Shown piece by piece: positions 44,866 through 57,406 of a DNA stretch of 64,000 nt. A model generated the notes under the pieces. That model ran no database searches, was not told the origin of the DNA, and was given only the letters and a program-made list of their open reading frames with translations. How positions within the stretch are numbered: position 1 is the stretch's first letter; the number at the start of each line of letters is the position of its first letter. The DNA comes from Congeria kusceri (taxonomy: Eukaryota; Mollusca; Bivalvia; Myida; Dreissenidae), in NCBI GenBank assembly GCA_027627225.1, contig JAPFQT010000083.1, positions 434,001 through 498,000 on the forward strand. The letters run 5' to 3'. A program made the position numbers and the translations under genes.

Positions 44866-45583
44866 AGGGACCTGTTCACAGATTGATGACTTGACAATCT
44901 TCAAACACAGATTCCCAAAATAAAATAATAGTGTATGTAACGGAGAGAAATAACCCTACTGGCATATAAATACATTGGAAATACAGTGTCGCTTATGAAA
45001 AATCATTAACTGAAATGGATAAAAAATTATAAAGCATTTGTAACACTTTTCATCAGTATTTTGGATCTCTTACATAGCGTCAAAATTTCTACTATGAATG
45101 AAGGTCAGAATGTCCAACTGCTTTAGGTTTTCCAGTTGGGCCATACAAATTTGATTCTATGTTTAGCATTCCTATGATTTTTTGAAAGCCAGACAGGAAA
45201 AAAAACAACAATGAGTCGATAAAAAAACAACATTTTTCTTTCACAACTTATTCATGGCAAACAAAGCTAAAGCAAATGTTTACCTACAAAACTGTTATGC
45301 ATGTTTATCATCTTCATATTGGGAACCTACTTTAACACAGTATTTTGACTGTAAATTGACTAGTTGCACACTGTTTTTACAAATACGGGTAAAAACACCT
45401 ATAAGTCTTTCATTTTTTTAATGCTTTCAAACTATATTTTTCGTATTGTCAATTTTTTTTTTTTCATTCAGGCATTCAAAAACCTACCAGCCTGAGGAAG
45501 CGAAAAAAAAGACTCAAATTGGTATGGCCTTTACACATCAAATTACATTTTTCAAAAATATGAAAATATGTGAACAAGTCCGT
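44866..45583. mobile_element. TTAA-flanked non-autonomous element, 718 bp
   Basis: TTAA at 44862-44865 and 45584-45587 borders a segment whose left end is AGGGACCTGTTCACA and whose right end on the minus strand is ACGGACTTGTTCACA. TTAA target duplication is a hallmark of piggyBac and Kolobok transposons; the short ends alone do not decide between them. It contains no transposase. Related ends occur at 37472 and 34938. Confidence 0.7.
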
Positions 45584-46334
45584 TTAAAACAGGTTTTGAA
45601 TTGCATGGTTTTAATTTCCACTTGATCTTTATTTTTATTGAGATTTTCCTAGAAACTATGAAATCAAAATATTCTGAGTTGCAGAAAGAGAGCAGCACAG
45701 AAGGTTTGAAAACTTGGCAATTTCTTGTGGAGATATAGACCTGAGGAGTTGTTGCACAATCTCTGCGGAAAACACTCAGTGCCAAAGGAATAACTTGAAG
45801 AGACAAAAGAAGGTTGTACAAAAGATATCTCTTGCAAAAGGGACAGGATCCAGATATGGCTTGAAATACATGCGAAGAGCTGAAAGCCAATTGCTGACTT
45901 GTTGATTGTCCTGAGATTAAAGGGTCAAAACACTCGGCGGCGGTTCCTGGCTGGTGATCATTCATGATGGCAGTAGTTTTCACATTGTGAAGTCTGTATC
46001 TCATAAAGCTGATTCAGTTTCTATATTCAATATATACTGGTATGTTTTCAGACACTAAAAAATATTTTCTTTTTTTCAAAGTCTGAATTTTTAGAGTCAC
46101 AAAAATAGAACTGTTAGAAATCTGTCCAAAAACAGTAAAATTGCAACACATAAAAATCTCCGATAATAAGTTGGTATTGTTATCTGCAATTATAGCCCAT
46201 GTTAATTGCTCAAGGCATTAGTTTATGACACGAGATTCTATATTGAAGCCATTATGCAACTTGTTAATTGGCATGCAAAGTGGTGCTGCAAAAACTTCAC
46301 AAGATTAAAGTAGTTTAAACACATTTATTTTCAT

Positions 46335-46510
46335 TTGATAACGTCAAGGCTTATTGAGCCTCTTTCAAGTCCGTTTCCTGGGTAGAACCAGTACATGTAC
46401 TTGGTGTCTTATGAGCAAGATCTTTCAAACACTCCCTGAGTCGGGATCAAATTGAGGACCTCCTATTTGCAAGGCAGACACCAGACCAATTACACCGCTG
46501 CAACCTTGTT
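46335..46510 (-). mobile_element. tRNA-derived SINE, copy 2 of 2
   Basis: Minus strand head 'attggtctggtgtctgcctt' and 'atttgatccc', then the shared body 'agacaccaagtac' and 'ctacccaggaaacggactt'. Same block order as the copy at 30372-30540. It lies just 3' of the exon at 46540, in its intron, in sense orientation. Confidence 0.65.
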
Positions 46511-46539
46511 TGTAAATTGATGAACAATAGGGAACAAAC

Positions 46540-46650
46540 CTGTAAAAACCACTGTCGCTCCCCGTGAAACGTTCCGGACATCAGGGGTTGTTCCCAATGG
46601 AGAAGTATAACTGGCGGTAGGCTGGAAGTTGCCCAACACTGGCTGTGAAT
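46540..46650 (-). CDS. Penultimate exon of a minus-strand host gene
   Basis: 111 bp with minus-strand acceptor GTTTGTTGTAG and donor GTTTGT. Two leading bases, 36 codons and one trailing base: SQPVLGNFQPTASYTSPLGT, then TPDVRNVSRGATVVFT. The phase joins the exon at 42207 to a clean stop, giving a 75-residue C-terminus. Rich in Ser, Thr and Pro, like an unstructured or glycosylated segment. Upstream exons are not found in the remaining 17 kb of the window; the gene probably extends beyond it. Confidence 0.62.
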
Positions 46651-46884
46651 CTACAACAAACGGTGGAATCCAGTCATGAGCATGTTAAAAAATGACAAGC
46701 ATCAACCCTTATTAAAACGAATTATGACATGAAATGACGATCTCACTTTCACTGTTGTTCAGTAAGATTTCATGGAATTTATAAAACATAAATGGGCTCT
46801 GATTTGTTCCGATTCCATTCATCTTATAATAAAATTAGATTTTTGTTAGTTTCCTTTTTTCATAAATAATGCACAGATGTCTTT

Positions 46885-47525
46885 ATCCCTGCCAAGAAGG
46901 TTATGTTTTTGCTGGCGTTGGTTTGTCTGGCAGTTAGTTGCCTGTTCACACAAAAAAGTTATGTACAGATTTCTATGAACTTTTCTGAGAACATCGAAAT
47001 GTGTCAATGAACAAATAATTTGATGGAGATTAGATCACCATCTGGATTCTTCATTATTGGAGAAAGGGCAAACTGCCACGTTTTTATTAGTATGACTCAT
47101 TAGTTGCAAAACACACAGCGGAATTTGACCCTCTTGGCAGACTTTTCTGGGAAGATTGAAATGAGTCAATGAACATACAATATCATTTTGGTGGGATCCG
47201 GATCACTGTCTGGATTCTTCATTACTGGGAGAATGGGCAAATTGCCAAATTTTACAAATAATTAGTATGATTCATTAGTTGCACAACACATGGGGGAATG
47301 GAACCTTCTTGGCCGACTTTTCTGAGATGGTTGGAAATGTATCAACAAACAAATGATTTGATTTTGTTCCAGATCCTGATCATCATCTGGATCCATTAAT
47401 TTATTTAAGGATTCCTTATTATTGGACAAACTGCCACATTATGCCGTATAACTTATTATTTGCATACCACGTGGGAGGCGTGGGGCATCTTGGCTGAGGA
47501 TGGCGCTTTCCAAGTGTATTCTAGT
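46885..47525 (+). repeat. Dispersed repeat, three units of about 170 bp
   Basis: Recurring phrases: 'gtctggattcttcattattg', 'agggcaaactgcca' and 'agtatgactcattagttgca', each seen two or three times. Non-coding, unclassified. Confidence 0.7.
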
Positions 47526-47814
47526 TTTTTCCTCTGTTAACATTTGTACACACATGATGTTGAAGATCTTCAAGCTTCAAGCTTGTAGTCCAAGATTTCT
47601 TTAAAAGGATGAATATGAACAGTGTTGATATTGAATATTATATGCACATAACATATACTAGAAATATTGCCTATTGAATCTTCTCACATTGTCTGCATGC
47701 TGTGTACTCGTCCAAATACATCAGCGTATTGTACAAAATGTTGTTAAATAAACTAATACTATTTAACACAAGGAATGATACCCCTATAAATATGAATTTG
47801 GTAGTGTGGTGTCT

Positions 47815-47902
47815 TCAGTTTCCAAAAGCACTGTTCTGACATGAATTCATGTTGGAATCTTTACAAGCTGCAAATTCATCTTTTGCAATTCAATATTCAC
47901 AT
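47815..47902 (+). repeat. Dispersed repeat, copy 2 of 2 in window
   Basis: Matches 4255-4342 ('ctgttctgacatgaattcat', 'ctttacaagctgcaaattca'). Confidence 0.6.
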
Positions 47903-47939
47903 TTTATCGTAAATGCATGTATTTTCAGTCTTTGCTATA

Positions 47940-48545
47940 GTTGTTTTGAGGCACTTGCATATAAGGACATACAATTTTAACTTGCATGAATCCAATGAAC
48001 TTTTCTGAAATGTGTAAATCTAGACAGTAACTAATCAGGTCAATTTCCTAATTTTACATCTTTCATATACGTGCCCTTCAGGCAGACAGGTCATGAAGTT
48101 TGGTGAAGATTGTATCATTATGAACATTGTTGGACTAAGAGAGTGGAAACCCCTAAAAAGGCCAATTTCAGATAATTCATGGGCAATAACTCCACAATTC
48201 ATGGGCTGATTTGACTGGTTATCAAACTTGAAGTTTGGTGAAGATCGGATGAAAACTGTTGGACTTTAAGAGCAGAATCCACTAAAAAAGCCAATTTCAG
48301 ATAATTCAAGGGCAATAACTCCACAATTCCTAGGGCGATTTGGCTAATTATCGAATTTGACCTAGATATTTTGCCCACAAACATTTTCATGAAGTTTAGT
48401 GAAGATCAGATGAAAACTGTTGAAGTTAGTGAGCGGAAACGAAAGTGGTCTACCAACAGACCGACCGACCAACAGACAGACCGACCGACCGACCGAAATT
48501 AGCAAATCAATATACCCTGCCATCTTCGATAGGGGGCATAATTAT
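47940..48545 (+). repeat. Dispersed repeat with tandem units and ACCG tail
   Basis: Units of about 130 bp share 'gaagtttggtgaagat', 'gccaatttcagataattca' and 'gggcaataactccacaattc'. The end has interrupted (GACC)n at 48461-48496 and 'taggggggcataa'-like text. Common bivalve repeat type, no coding content. Confidence 0.7.
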
Positions 48546-48829
48546 TTATACTAAGTTTTAAACTGTTTAGACATGGTGTAGATTCTGTCGCCCCATACAA
48601 AAATGAGATCAGAATCAACTAAATATCTAATTATTTAGGACTAAAGGAATGATGTACTTTGTGTAAGTGTTTAAGGGTTTAACAGTTATTGTTTATAAAT
48701 TCCCATTATTTGCCAAGTTTATAAATTAACATATCAGATCTGCGTTTCCATTAAAAGTCCCACTGACCAGTAGAATATTACATCACCTGAGGGGCTTAAC
48801 AAGTTCCATATTGATTAGGCCACTATTGT

Positions 48830-49110
48830 GGCCTCCAGAGAGTTCACAAGCTTTTTCTTTAGTTTACCCTGGTGATCTAGTTTTGACCCCACTAGACCCA
48901 GTTTTGAATATCATAAGAACACATGTTCTGAGCAAATTTCATGTTGATAGGGCAAAACAAAAAATGTTGCCGTAGTGACCTAGTTTTTGACACCTCATGA
49001 CCCAGTGTGTATCCGACTCGTGCAAGATATTTTTAAACAAATGGTCTAGGCAAATTGCATGAAGATTGGGCAATAAATGTGGTCTATAGAGTGTTCACAA
49101 GGCAATTGTT
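48830..49110 (-). repeat. Dispersed repeat, inverted copy of the 33-kb family
   Basis: On the minus strand it repeats 'gtgaacactctatagacca'-like and 'catgaaatttgctcagaaca'-like phrases found at 32988-33870. Confidence 0.65.
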
Positions 49111-49369
49111 TATGAGGTCAGTTCGCCGTGTTCTGTTCACCTTACATCCCATTCGCCTTTGACAGTATGTGTAGAAGTGTATTAAGACATCAATGTTCAT
49201 CAAATATTAACGCAGTAGGGCTCTTGATATGTCATTTTACAGCCAAAATAAGGCGGCTTCCCCAGCAGAAACAGCGTCATTCCCCCCCCCCCCCCCCAAA
49301 AAAAGTTCAGAAATTCCCCCTGAAGTCAACACTTTCAATAACTAGAACTCAGCGAGTCGGATGTGTTGA

Positions 49370-49830
49370 CTGACGGGGCATAACTCAAGTACAATAAGCA
49401 ATTATGCCGCTAACTGAACTTAATCTTCCTTTTATGCCTACTAACACTTTGCTAAAGTTTCATAATGATTGCACAAAAACTTATCAAGTTATTGTCTGCA
49501 CAAGCCTTATTTGACTTTTTTTTAAAGGGGGCATAACTCAAGTACGGAAAGAGTAATTATGCCAAAAATCAAACTTAACATTCCTTTTATGGCTACAAAC
49601 ACTTTCCGAAAGTTTCAAAATTAATAATTGCACAAAAACTTCTCAAGTTATTGTCTGCACAAGCCTTATTTGAACTTTTTTTTACAGGGGCATAACTCAA
49701 GAATGTTAAGAAAAAATTATGCCGAAAATCGAACTTAACCTTCATTTTATAGCTACTAACACTTCCCTAAAGTTCCCTAATGATTGCACAATATTTCTCA
49801 AGTTATTGTTTGCACAGCCTGAAGGGGACT
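49370..49830 (+). repeat. Dispersed repeat, three units of about 155 bp
   Basis: Each unit has 'ggggcataactcaagtac' or a close variant, 'aattatgcc', 'cttttatggctac' and 'caagttattgtctgcacaag'. Preceded by a C-run at 49281. Confidence 0.75.
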
Positions 49831-50204
49831 CTTCTTACAGAATCAATTGTTTTATCGGTAAAGTGAAACTTTAAATTAGATTTACTATTATTTACTTTAT
49901 TTTCTTTAAAATGCTATAGCTATAGCAACTGATACATCAAGAATGGCTAATTAAAAGAAACAGATTGTTGAAAATATTAATATATTATTTAAAAATTCCT
50001 GCGTTATTAACAAATGACGCCAAAATTCAGTGATCTGAGGGCTGCAAGACAGAAAGAGGGCCCTCATACAGTAACATATTGCCAATGGGCATATAGGCGA
50101 ATATCGAAACATGATAACTTAATTATTTTGTTAATTATGTTTTTCGAGTAGCAACACTTAATTTATAAAATCGCTCAGACAAAAATATTCCAAAACAAAA
50201 CAAA

Positions 50205-50640
50205 AGCTGTCTCAGGATAGTGCGCTTGACTATTCATACCACTTTGTCAGAGTTACGGGCCTTGGTCAGTGACCTCACATAATGACCGTGAAGTGAAGAC
50301 ATGTGTGAAGTTCTAATTGAATATCTGTAGTAGATATAGAGATATGAAGTTGTTGCACAAAAACTTTAACACGCACACTTTAACCTGAATTTCTATGTGC
50401 AAAAAGGCGCAAAAATCTGCTAAATTGCAAGTCAAGAGTTATGAGCTTTGATCAGTGGCATCACATGATAATCCTGAAGACATGTGTTTAGTTTCAAATT
50501 AATATCTGTAGTAGTTACAGAGATATGTACTTGTTGCACACAAACCTTAATCGAGCATTACGCCAAAGCAGACGCCGACGAAAGGGCGAGTAGTATAGCT
50601 CAGACTATTTCATGAATAGTTGAGCTAAAAAATTGGGGTA
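50205..50640 (+). repeat. Dispersed repeat with two internal units
   Basis: Phrases 'taatatctgtagtag', 'agagatatg' and 'ttgttgcacaaaaac' occur twice, about 190 bp apart, and the end reads 'tatagctcagactatttcat' then 'gttgagctaaa'. Non-coding. Confidence 0.65.
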
Positions 50641-53280
50641 CACAGTTAAATGTAGTATTAGAACGCACACATACACAATCAAGCACTTCAATGAAAGCTT
50701 ATCAGTGGCGTGACGTTTATCAAGTGAGCGCATGACAATATCAAGCATCTATACCCATAAGTTTGTGGCCTCATACAAGTTTGTGGATGATGCACAGACC
50801 TTATTTTCGATACAATCACGCAATATATTGTGTCCTAATTCTTTGCAAATTTTGACCCTAAGAATTTACCGACTTATGACAGGTCATCATTTTTCCGCCA
50901 AACGACGTAACGTCACTGTATGACGTCGACGTCACTTCCTTTGTTATTATTATTCCGACTTATAACAGCACATACTCGCATAAATTTTGCATTTAAATGA
51001 TAAATAACAAGTTCATCACTTGATATGTAAACATAAAATCAATGACGTTGTCTTGCCATATGACGTCACCAAAAATTATCCACGAGCTTGAAGGAATTTG
51101 CGCAAGTTCAAGGCATTGTTAGGTCACATTTAGTCTTCAATGAGATAACATATTACGTGTTCACTGTTTTGTTACATGAAATAGTAAGTGAAGAAGCCAT
51201 TTAAATTTAAATGCAATTATTACATTCCATCAGTCGCATATTATGCCCATGCGCGGACTCGAATGCATAACATCCATGAACAGGTGTAGAGGCTACAAAA
51301 CATTGAAGAATAAATTATTTTTACAAGTAAACAAATTTCAATGCTAACCATGTTATTTCATCATGTTGAAGATGCTAAATATTTTTCTTTAACGGTAAGT
51401 CCCGCACCTCTTTTATGCTGGCAATTATTGCCCACATAAAAAGTAACTAAAATTAAGATTTGCCGAGTGCCTAACAAGTTCTGCTACCATAAATAATTCA
51501 GTGCAGGTTCACAAGAAGTATGCTTCTCTACATCCCAGGACTAGTGTCTGTTGTTGCACTCGTAATTAGGTCCAGTCACTGCGTGTTCATTTATTGTAAT
51601 CCATATTGTAGGGAAAGATCTAGAGCTAAATAGCAGGGTGCTGCACCCTTCTCCTTTTTGCTTCAACCCTGCTACCCCTTCGGACTAGTCACCACAAAAA
51701 TGTTGAATAACTTTTGATATTTTATATATTTTTGCAAATTTGTATTAACAAATAAATAGACTGCTTAAAAACCTTAATTACAAGTCTTAGACTAATAAAT
51801 TCCCTGGATTTAGCAAATTATTAGAAAATGTCAACAGCCTGGTCCGGTTTCCCACCTTGCTCCTTTTTAGCAGCACCCTGTACCTCTTGTAATCCTAGAT
51901 CTTTCTATATGTATTGTATTACATAATTGTATAGTACATTTGACGATTACTTTGTTTTGAGTTTCCATTACTAAATATTCATGTTAGTTCTGTTTATTGG
52001 TGTTATTTGTTTCATTATTGGATATGAAAATGAAAACAATCAAATGTTACCTTTGTCGCGTTTTAATTAATTGCTAAATCCTTTCATAAACTGCAACTGT
52101 CTACATTTGCATTGACATTTCCGCCATTTTACCGGAAGTTAAAGTATCATGTGATCCTAAGATAGTTCGGTCCCAAGACAATTTGGCCTCAATACCATTG
52201 GGTTCAGAGATTCACAAGACTTGTGACATACGCAGTTATTATCGACTAAATTAATGTTTTGTGATTTGTTTTAATTGTATTAAGGTGGATATTATAAATA
52301 TTTTATAATAAAACACAACGCATCTTAGTTCATTTATTATTTTTTCATTATCACATATCTATATTTTATTAGCTTACTATATAAAAATCAAAAATCAAAC
52401 CAAATTTCGTATAAATATATCACTGGACAAAGTAAAGGAAGCCAAAAAAAAATTGTATAAATACAAATTAAAAGCATACACCACTTTTGATAAGTCTGCA
52501 TAATAATAAAGGGTCATATGTATTAAAAGTATATAACGTGTATCAACTGTTTTTAGACACAAGGACATCGTATTTAACAATGCTTTGATATTAATTCTCT
52601 GTAAATAAACAGATTTTTTGCAAATGTAATTGTCGATTTACCGTCGACACGCCACTTTTACGTATCATATAATATTAATTACAAGAAAAACCAAAAAAAC
52701 TGAACATACAAACGTATGAACATATTATACATGTTATATATAATCAAGTAAAACAAAAATAAAAATAAAAACAATTAAAAAAAAATAAAAAAAATAACAG
52801 GTACAATTTTCACTAGTTTCTTCTATATAGTAGACAAACTAAACTAATATTCGGAGAGCACAGACCTCCGCTAAGATAGGTAACCCTACATAAGAATGGT
52901 ATTTTTCTTTTTTTTTAGGTAAGCTCCCTTACCCAATTTCCCATTAATTCAAATATCCTGGATCCAGACTATGATCCGATTCACCACCAAAATCTAACCT
53001 TTTGTTCATTGACCCACTTTAACATTCCCAGAAAATTGATGCAAATCCATCAAAACTTTCTGCGTCAAGTTGCTATTTTAATATTTAGAAGTTGCTAATT
53101 AATATATAGACAGATAAACAAACAAATGCCAGTAACAAAATAACCACATTGGCGGAGATAAAAACAGTTTGGGTTAACATATAAAATGAACGATGAAATC
53201 TATAAAAAATTCGTCTAATGCAGCGATAAAAGTACTAATGAAATCGATTAATGTCCGAAATTCTGCTTAGAAAAGTACAC
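50641..53280. other. AT-rich spacer
   Basis: No recognised gene. Several matches to general splice or poly(A) words occur as expected by chance. The open frames at 50732-50923 and 52395-52580 show no motif. Confidence 0.45.
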
Positions 53281-53282
53281 TA

Positions 53283-53775
53283 AACAGCAGATTTAGAACC
53301 AGCATCAAACAAACAGCAGCAGTGGTAGTAGTTGGTGTTAATGTTAATAGTAGAAGTAAATAGGGTAAGTAGACGTAGAAGCGTTGTAAGTAGCAGAATT
53401 GGAGCAGTAGCAAAAGCAACATCAGCAGCATCATTAGGAGCAGCAGCAGTAGCAGCAACAATAGTAGTAGCAGCAGTAACTGTAGCAATAAAAGCTGCTG
53501 CAGATGTATCGGAAGCAGTAGCAGAAGTAGCTGCAGCATATGAGCAGCAGTAGTAGTAGCAGCAGCAACTCCAGCAATGCAATAGCAGCATCAATAGATG
53601 TAGCATCAGCAGCCATGTAGTTTAGGTAGCAGTTCGCACTGTAGCAGCAGCAGTAGTAGCAGCAATATTAGTAGAAGTAGCAGCTACAGCAGTAGAAGCA
53701 TTAGTAGTTTCAGTAGTAGTTCTAGCTGCAGTAGTTGCATAGGTAGAAGCAGCAACAGAAAGCAGCAGCTGCTGC
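53283..53775 (+). repeat. GCA/GTA trinucleotide tract
   Basis: Degenerate (GCA/GTA)n for about 490 bp. Minus-strand frames read as long Leu runs and plus-strand frames as Ala/Val runs; these are composition artefacts. Confidence 0.9.
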
Positions 53776-54185
53776 ATATAATAAATATGTATCTTTTTAT
53801 TTGATTAATATATGTATTATTTGAGGAATTTTAGTGTTATGTTGTTGTTTTTTTCGACAGTTTTTTTCATTTGCATGTGACATATTGACGTCCTACTGAT
53901 TGTAACCGTTCAAAAAAAATTTCTCGGCATACAAGGCTAGCCAGACCAGAGGCACCGTCTACCCTACACTACCCTACACAACACTAACCACACCTCTCTC
54001 CCAAGTCTCCCAACACTCTCACAGCAACTACTCGTGCCATCTGGTCTCCTTGTTTAGCCTACCCTAGTATTATATTATTATTGTAACTATAATTATTATT
54101 ATTGTAAGTATTTATTATTATTATTATTTATTGATTTATTGATTTATTGATTCATTGAATTATTATTTTTTAATTTTTTATAAGC
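53776..54185. other. Non-repetitive block between two GCA/GTA tracts
   Basis: A 400-bp block separates two parts of the trinucleotide tract. It contains CCAGACCAGAGGCAC near 53941 and, inverted, GTGCCATCTGGTCT near 54033, and an ATT-rich tail at 54070-54160. It could be an insertion, but the ends are not clear. Confidence 0.4.
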
Positions 54186-54412
54186 AACAGTAGTTGCATC
54201 TGCAGCAGAAGTAACTGTAGCAGCTTCATCGGCAGTTGCAGCAGCAGTTGTAGTAGTATCAACAGCAGCAGAAGTAGTCGCAGCAGCAGTATATGCAATA
54301 GCAGCAGAAGTAGTAGCACAGCAGCAGCAGCAACAAAGGTCGAATGGAAGCAGTAGTAATGTTAGTAGACATTTGAATAGTAATAGATTGTTAGTAGTAG
54401 TAGAAGTAGCTG
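54186..54412 (+). repeat. GCA/GTA trinucleotide tract, second part
   Basis: Continuation of the same kind of degenerate trinucleotide sequence. Confidence 0.88.
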
Positions 54413-55540
54413 GTGCTGTTATTGATGTTGTGGTTCTAGCAATATATCGAATGTTGCGGTAAAATATGTTGCTGGTTTGGTTGTGCTGTTGACTGCTGCT
54501 TTGTATTTGTACTGTTTCATTAATTTGTATTTCACCTGTTGCACGTATAACAAAAACATAACGTTCATATTGATAGAAATACTAAAACACGCAAAGTATA
54601 ACGCAGCTAAAAAGTCAACGTGAAATTAAAGCCACTGAATATGCATTGAGCATAATAGATAAAACATAATTTTCTGTGAACGTAATTAAGCATTTCCTCA
54701 ACATAATTTTTTTTGTTCGTATAGTATTCCGTAAACGAAAGATTTAACAATTTTACTTAATAAAAAAAAAAAAAAAAAAAAAACACGCAAATTATTTGAT
54801 TTGAATTATTCAGCATGTAAAAAAGACGTTTGAATCTTGACAAGTCGTCTAAAGCTATGTTTGTTTTTGTAAATTCGTTTCATCTCTACATCAATGTAAA
54901 TTGTTGAAAATGTTCATGTTCAATGCGGATTCGCTGTCTTTAATCTGAAGTAAGTAATCAGTAACGTATAAATAAATAACACACATTAACCGGTGACGTG
55001 TTTTTGTCACGTTGAATTGTTCAGTGCGGGATCTCCTTTAGTAAACATCCATGCGTAACACGTAACTATTTTACTGAACGTAAAGCTATAGTTACCATGA
55101 ACAGCTTGAAATAGCATAAAAATGTAAAACAAACAGTTATTACAACTATTGAATATCACAATCGTCGAACGTATGATAGACCAATTATCTAAAATAGCAT
55201 GCACAGATTTTTAGCAGTTCTCAGTTTTTAAATATTTTCAATAGTAATGTTATTTAAGTTCGTTTTCGTAATCACAATCCAAATTTGTTTGTTACATCAA
55301 ATGTCAACGTTTTCAATGACTTGTTAACTACTGGTATATTTATCGTGTGTACGTATCCATCATGTGTTCTTACATTTTCAGAGTGCTACATAATTAATTG
55401 TCCGTTTTCCTATGACGCTTCGATCATGTGTTGTTCTTCAATTTACACGAGTTTTGGACCATTTGATGTTTTCCCATCTTGTTGGTAGTAACTCAGTTGT
55501 GCTCTTCCATTCCGGGCTTACTGCAAAAAAACGGAAATCA
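54413..55540. other. Spacer
   Basis: No recognised gene. An A-run of about 22 lies at 54762-54783. Confidence 0.45.
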
Positions 55541-55629
55541 TCATCATTACATTTACCTTCATCATCATACTTATCATTATAATCTTCATCATCTTTATCA
55601 CTGTCATCATCGCAGTAATCATCATCATC

Positions 55630-55664
<35 letters not shown>

Positions 55665-55775
55665 ATCATCATCATCACCATTCATCATCATCATCATGAC
55701 ATTAACAACCATCATCAGCATCACTATCACCATAATCACCATATTAATCACTATCGCCATTATCACCATCATGGC
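55541..55775 (+). repeat. CAT/ATC trinucleotide microsatellite
   Basis: (ATC)n with interruptions; the purest run is at 55620-55670. Confidence 0.93.
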
Positions 55776-55884
55776 ACGCATTCGTACAACTGTTTATAAC
55801 CCTGCAAATGATTGACAAATGATTGACATGTGATTTCTTGAAAATACACTTTATTACCAAATGACCTTGTAAGCACGGCGTCTG

Positions 55885-56510
55885 CATCGTCCGCTGATGG
55901 TCGCCGGCCTCATCCGCTGATTGTCGCCGGCATCGTCCCGTGGTTGTCGCCGGCATCGTCCGCTGGTTATTGCCGACATCGTTCGCTGATTGTTGCCGGC
56001 ATCGTCCGTTGGTTGACGTCCATATCGTCCCCAGGTTAGTGCCGACATCGTCCGCTGGTTGTCGCCGGCATTGTCCGCTGATTGTAGCCAGCATCGTCCG
56101 CTGATTGTCACCGACATCGTCCGATGGTTGTTGCCGATATCGTCCCCTGGTTATTGCCGACATCGTCCCCTGGTTATTGCCGACATCGTCCGCTGGTTAT
56201 CGCCGGCATCGTCTGCCAATTGTTGTCTGTATCATTTGTTGATTGTAGCCGGCATCGTCCGCTGATTGTAGCCGGCATCGTCCACTGATTGTCGCCGGCA
56301 TCGTCGATGGTTGTCGCCGATATCGTCCTCTGATTGTTGCCGTATCGTCCGCTGGTTATCGCCGGCATCGTCCGCTGATTGTTGCCTGAATCGTACTCTG
56401 ATTGTCGCCAGAAACGTCCGCTGATTGTCGTCGGGATTGTCCGCTGGTTGTAGTCGGCATCGTCCGCTGGTTATCGCCGCCATCGTCCACTGCTTGTCAT
56501 CTGCACCGTC
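55885..56510 (+). repeat. 23-bp tandem array A, about 27 copies
   Basis: Diverged head-to-tail units of 23 bp: CATCGTCCGCTG followed by RTTGTCGCCGG. The second half is kept more than bases 7-12. It opens reading frames on both strands of 60-139 codons, which are by-products. Followed by a small ATTATC array (56520-56605). Confidence 0.92.
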
Positions 56511-56742
56511 AGAAACCACTGTCATCAATATCAAAACTATTATCATCAATATCAAAACTATTATCATCATTATCACAACTATTATCATCATTATCGTAAC
56601 AAAACAATCAACATCATCACTATTATAAATATTTTGTACGTAACGTTATCATCATTTTTTTGTTTACATTTTTATCAGTCACTTCAAATTTTTTAACAAA
56701 GTCAACAAATTGATGAAACAGAACTGACATGAGAAATATTTT

Positions 56743-57049
56743 ATTTATCACGTAACCACGTGCGAAAGTGATAGCTATAACTATCACGTGCGCTTGTGAT
56801 AACTAACAAATGAGAAAACGTGAACTATTTGCCTTATGATCACAATGGAGGTCGGCTATAGGTAATTGTTAATTGTTGATTCCCGACCTCCATTTTTAAA
56901 ATATGGCCGATAGGTCACTTTTTCTCCTTAATAAGTTATCACGTGCGTGATAGTTAGTTATCACGTGTGTACTTTATAGCTATCACGTGTGTACTTATAG
57001 CTATCACGTGCGCACGTGGTAGCATTACGTGCGCGCACGTGATAAATAC
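56743..57049. mobile_element. Foldback element rich in CACGTG
   Basis: The outer ends are inverted, ATTTATCACGT on the left and the same on the minus strand at the right, followed on each side by repeated TATCACGTG and CACGTGCGC words. The centre has a hairpin of AATGGAGGTCGG (about 56844) and CCGACCTCCATT (about 56883). AATATTTT occurs on both sides (56735-56742 and 57050-57057), a possible 8-bp target duplication. Confidence 0.65.
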
Positions 57050-57406
57050 AATATTTTCGATGTCCCCTCTATGCCGCCGAAGTTTAGCATGCAACAATGA
57101 AGAAAAGTTACATCCTTGAGGTATACCTTGAGGTATACATATAGTGAAGAATTGTGACAGCGTCGAGCTCCGATTGTCGTCTGCATCATGCTCGCGTACG
57201 TGTAAATAATAATAATAATAATAGTAAAACCTTATCATTATCTTGAAATGAATATTATGTAATTCTAATAGAACACTGAAAACTCATCAAGAATTCTCTC
57301 TTAGAAACAAAATTTTAAACAAATGTATATCACTCATAGGCAAATCAAAGCTCCACAATTTACTACCATACTTGCACGTAGGGTCTGTTGTTTTCAGTTC
57401 TTGTTG

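Larger units (their letters stand above)
42208..46539 (-). other. 4.3-kb intron of the minus-strand gene
   Basis: Bounded by donor GTTTGT (46539-46534) and acceptor TTATTGCAG (42216-42208) on the minus strand. It holds a foldback element, a 29-bp triplication, a tRNA-like repeat, a 20-copy minisatellite, a TTAA-flanked element and a SINE, listed separately. Confidence 0.55.

Noticed and set aside
45552..46004. 150-codon minus-strand frame
   Set aside because: It overlaps the end of the TTAA element, has no known motif, and the intron context makes it unlikely to be coding.
53267..53616. Poly-Leu and Ala/Val-rich frames
   Set aside because: Trinucleotide GCA/GTA tract; same composition on both strands.
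55744..56591. Open frames of 60-139 codons on both strands
   Set aside because: Products of the 23-bp array A; no start context, domain or splice support.
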